Shown one piece after another: positions 63,882 to 64,000 of a DNA stretch of 64,000 bases (its first letter is position 1; every line of letters starts with the position of its first letter). The translations under genes were made by a program, and so were the position numbers. The DNA is from Rhizobium sp. BK602 (GTDB lineage Bacteria > Pseudomonadota > Alphaproteobacteria > Rhizobiales > Rhizobiaceae). The DNA lies in NCBI RefSeq assembly GCF_014195095.1, contig NZ_JACIBC010000008.1, positions 228,855 through 292,854 of the forward strand, given 5' to 3'. The notes under the pieces are model-generated. The model had not been told where the DNA came from. It did no database searches and saw only the letters and a list, made by a program, of their open reading frames with translations.

Positions 63882-63911
63882 TTGACTTGGAAAAGGGGTT
63901 AGCCGTATAAG
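63882..63911 (+). promoter_or_regulatory. Strong housekeeping promoter, rRNA-operon-like
   Basis: TTGACT (63882-63887) and TATAAG (63906-63911) lie 18 bases apart behind an AT-rich stretch (63851-63875). The downstream bases GGGCGGCGGCGCTGCTGGCGA resemble rhizobial rrn leaders, though this is from memory. No mature rRNA sequence lies inside the window. Confidence 0.5.
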
Positions 63912-64000
63912 CCGTCTCACTGAACGAGGGCGGCGGCGCTGCTGGCGACGACGACTTTCGCTCTAGTGTTTCCTGAAGAATTGGCTTTGCTGCTGATTGG

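Overview
This window looks like a stretch of core chromosome from an alphaproteobacterium of the Rhizobiaceae, most likely Rhizobium or a close relative. The evidence is high GC, family-level matches throughout (CpdR, a TIGR02302/DUF4175 protein, DUF4167, DUF2125, DUF1178, PtsP with a GAF domain), the gene order ubiG / lysC-ptsP-prfA-prmC-DUF4167-clpB, and dispersed GC-rich palindromic elements of the kind known from rhizobial intergenic regions. The genus is inferred from protein families and gene order, not from an rRNA gene.

Layout. 1-5 kb: a methyltransferase, then hisC-tyrC (aromatic amino acid synthesis), a RelE/Phd-type toxin-antitoxin pair, a DUF2125 protein and a ChaC-like cyclotransferase. 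5-11 kb: plsC, a YdcF-like protein, ftsEX, an unrecognised membrane protein, hpt and the cell-cycle adaptor cpdR. 11-18 kb: a 920-residue DUF4175 protein, lysA-lptM-argH, and a divergent tlpA-like thioredoxin. 17.6-21.4 kb: a reverse-strand cluster with 3-hydroxyacyl-CoA dehydrogenase, etfA, etfB, a cobalamin adenosyltransferase and a small twin-membrane-segment protein. 21-26.8 kb: SDR, YihY, gluQ, an AlkA-like glycosylase, an HNH protein, dsbB and yqaA. 27-28.6 kb: an AT-rich fic gene beside tRNA-Leu(CAA), the clearest candidate for acquired DNA. 28.7-38.4 kb: accessory metabolism (MFS transporter with a divergent TetR regulator, methyltransferase, aldo/keto reductase, acyl-CoA synthetase, a GNAT/FemAB-like protein with a polysaccharide flippase, and a broken glutathione S-transferase). 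38.5-45 kb: secA, a periplasmic parvulin, argJ, GNAT, mutT. 45-50 kb: a lone Flp pilin, a methyltransferase, comF-grxC-nitrilase-DUF1178, and a ParDE pair. 50-64 kb: ubiG, lysC, ptsP, prfA, prmC, DUF4167, clpB, a P-loop kinase and an M23 peptidase. The last bases carry a strong -35/-10 pair that resembles an rRNA operon promoter firing out of the window.

How the genes work together. Several clusters serve growth and the cell envelope: FtsEX and the M23 peptidase for septal and wall remodelling, SecA with the parvulin and DsbB for protein export and folding, PlsC for phospholipids. LysC, LysA, ArgH, ArgJ, HisC and TyrC cover amino acid synthesis. CpdR and possible CtrA-type sites link the 8.7-10.8 kb region to the cell cycle. 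The etf cluster carries a palindrome resembling a LiuR operator, suggesting control by branched-chain or fatty acid catabolism.

I did not find a clearly new multi-gene system. The observations most worth a second look are the in-frame nonsense codon in the glutathione S-transferase, the AT-rich fic locus next to a tRNA gene, the composite palindrome with 25-bp perfect arms at 46.9-47.0 kb, the repeated CGAAGC-N-TTAACCA site before ftsE and cpdR, and the LiuR-like operator upstream of etfB. No CRISPR array, integrase, transposase or prophage gene was seen.
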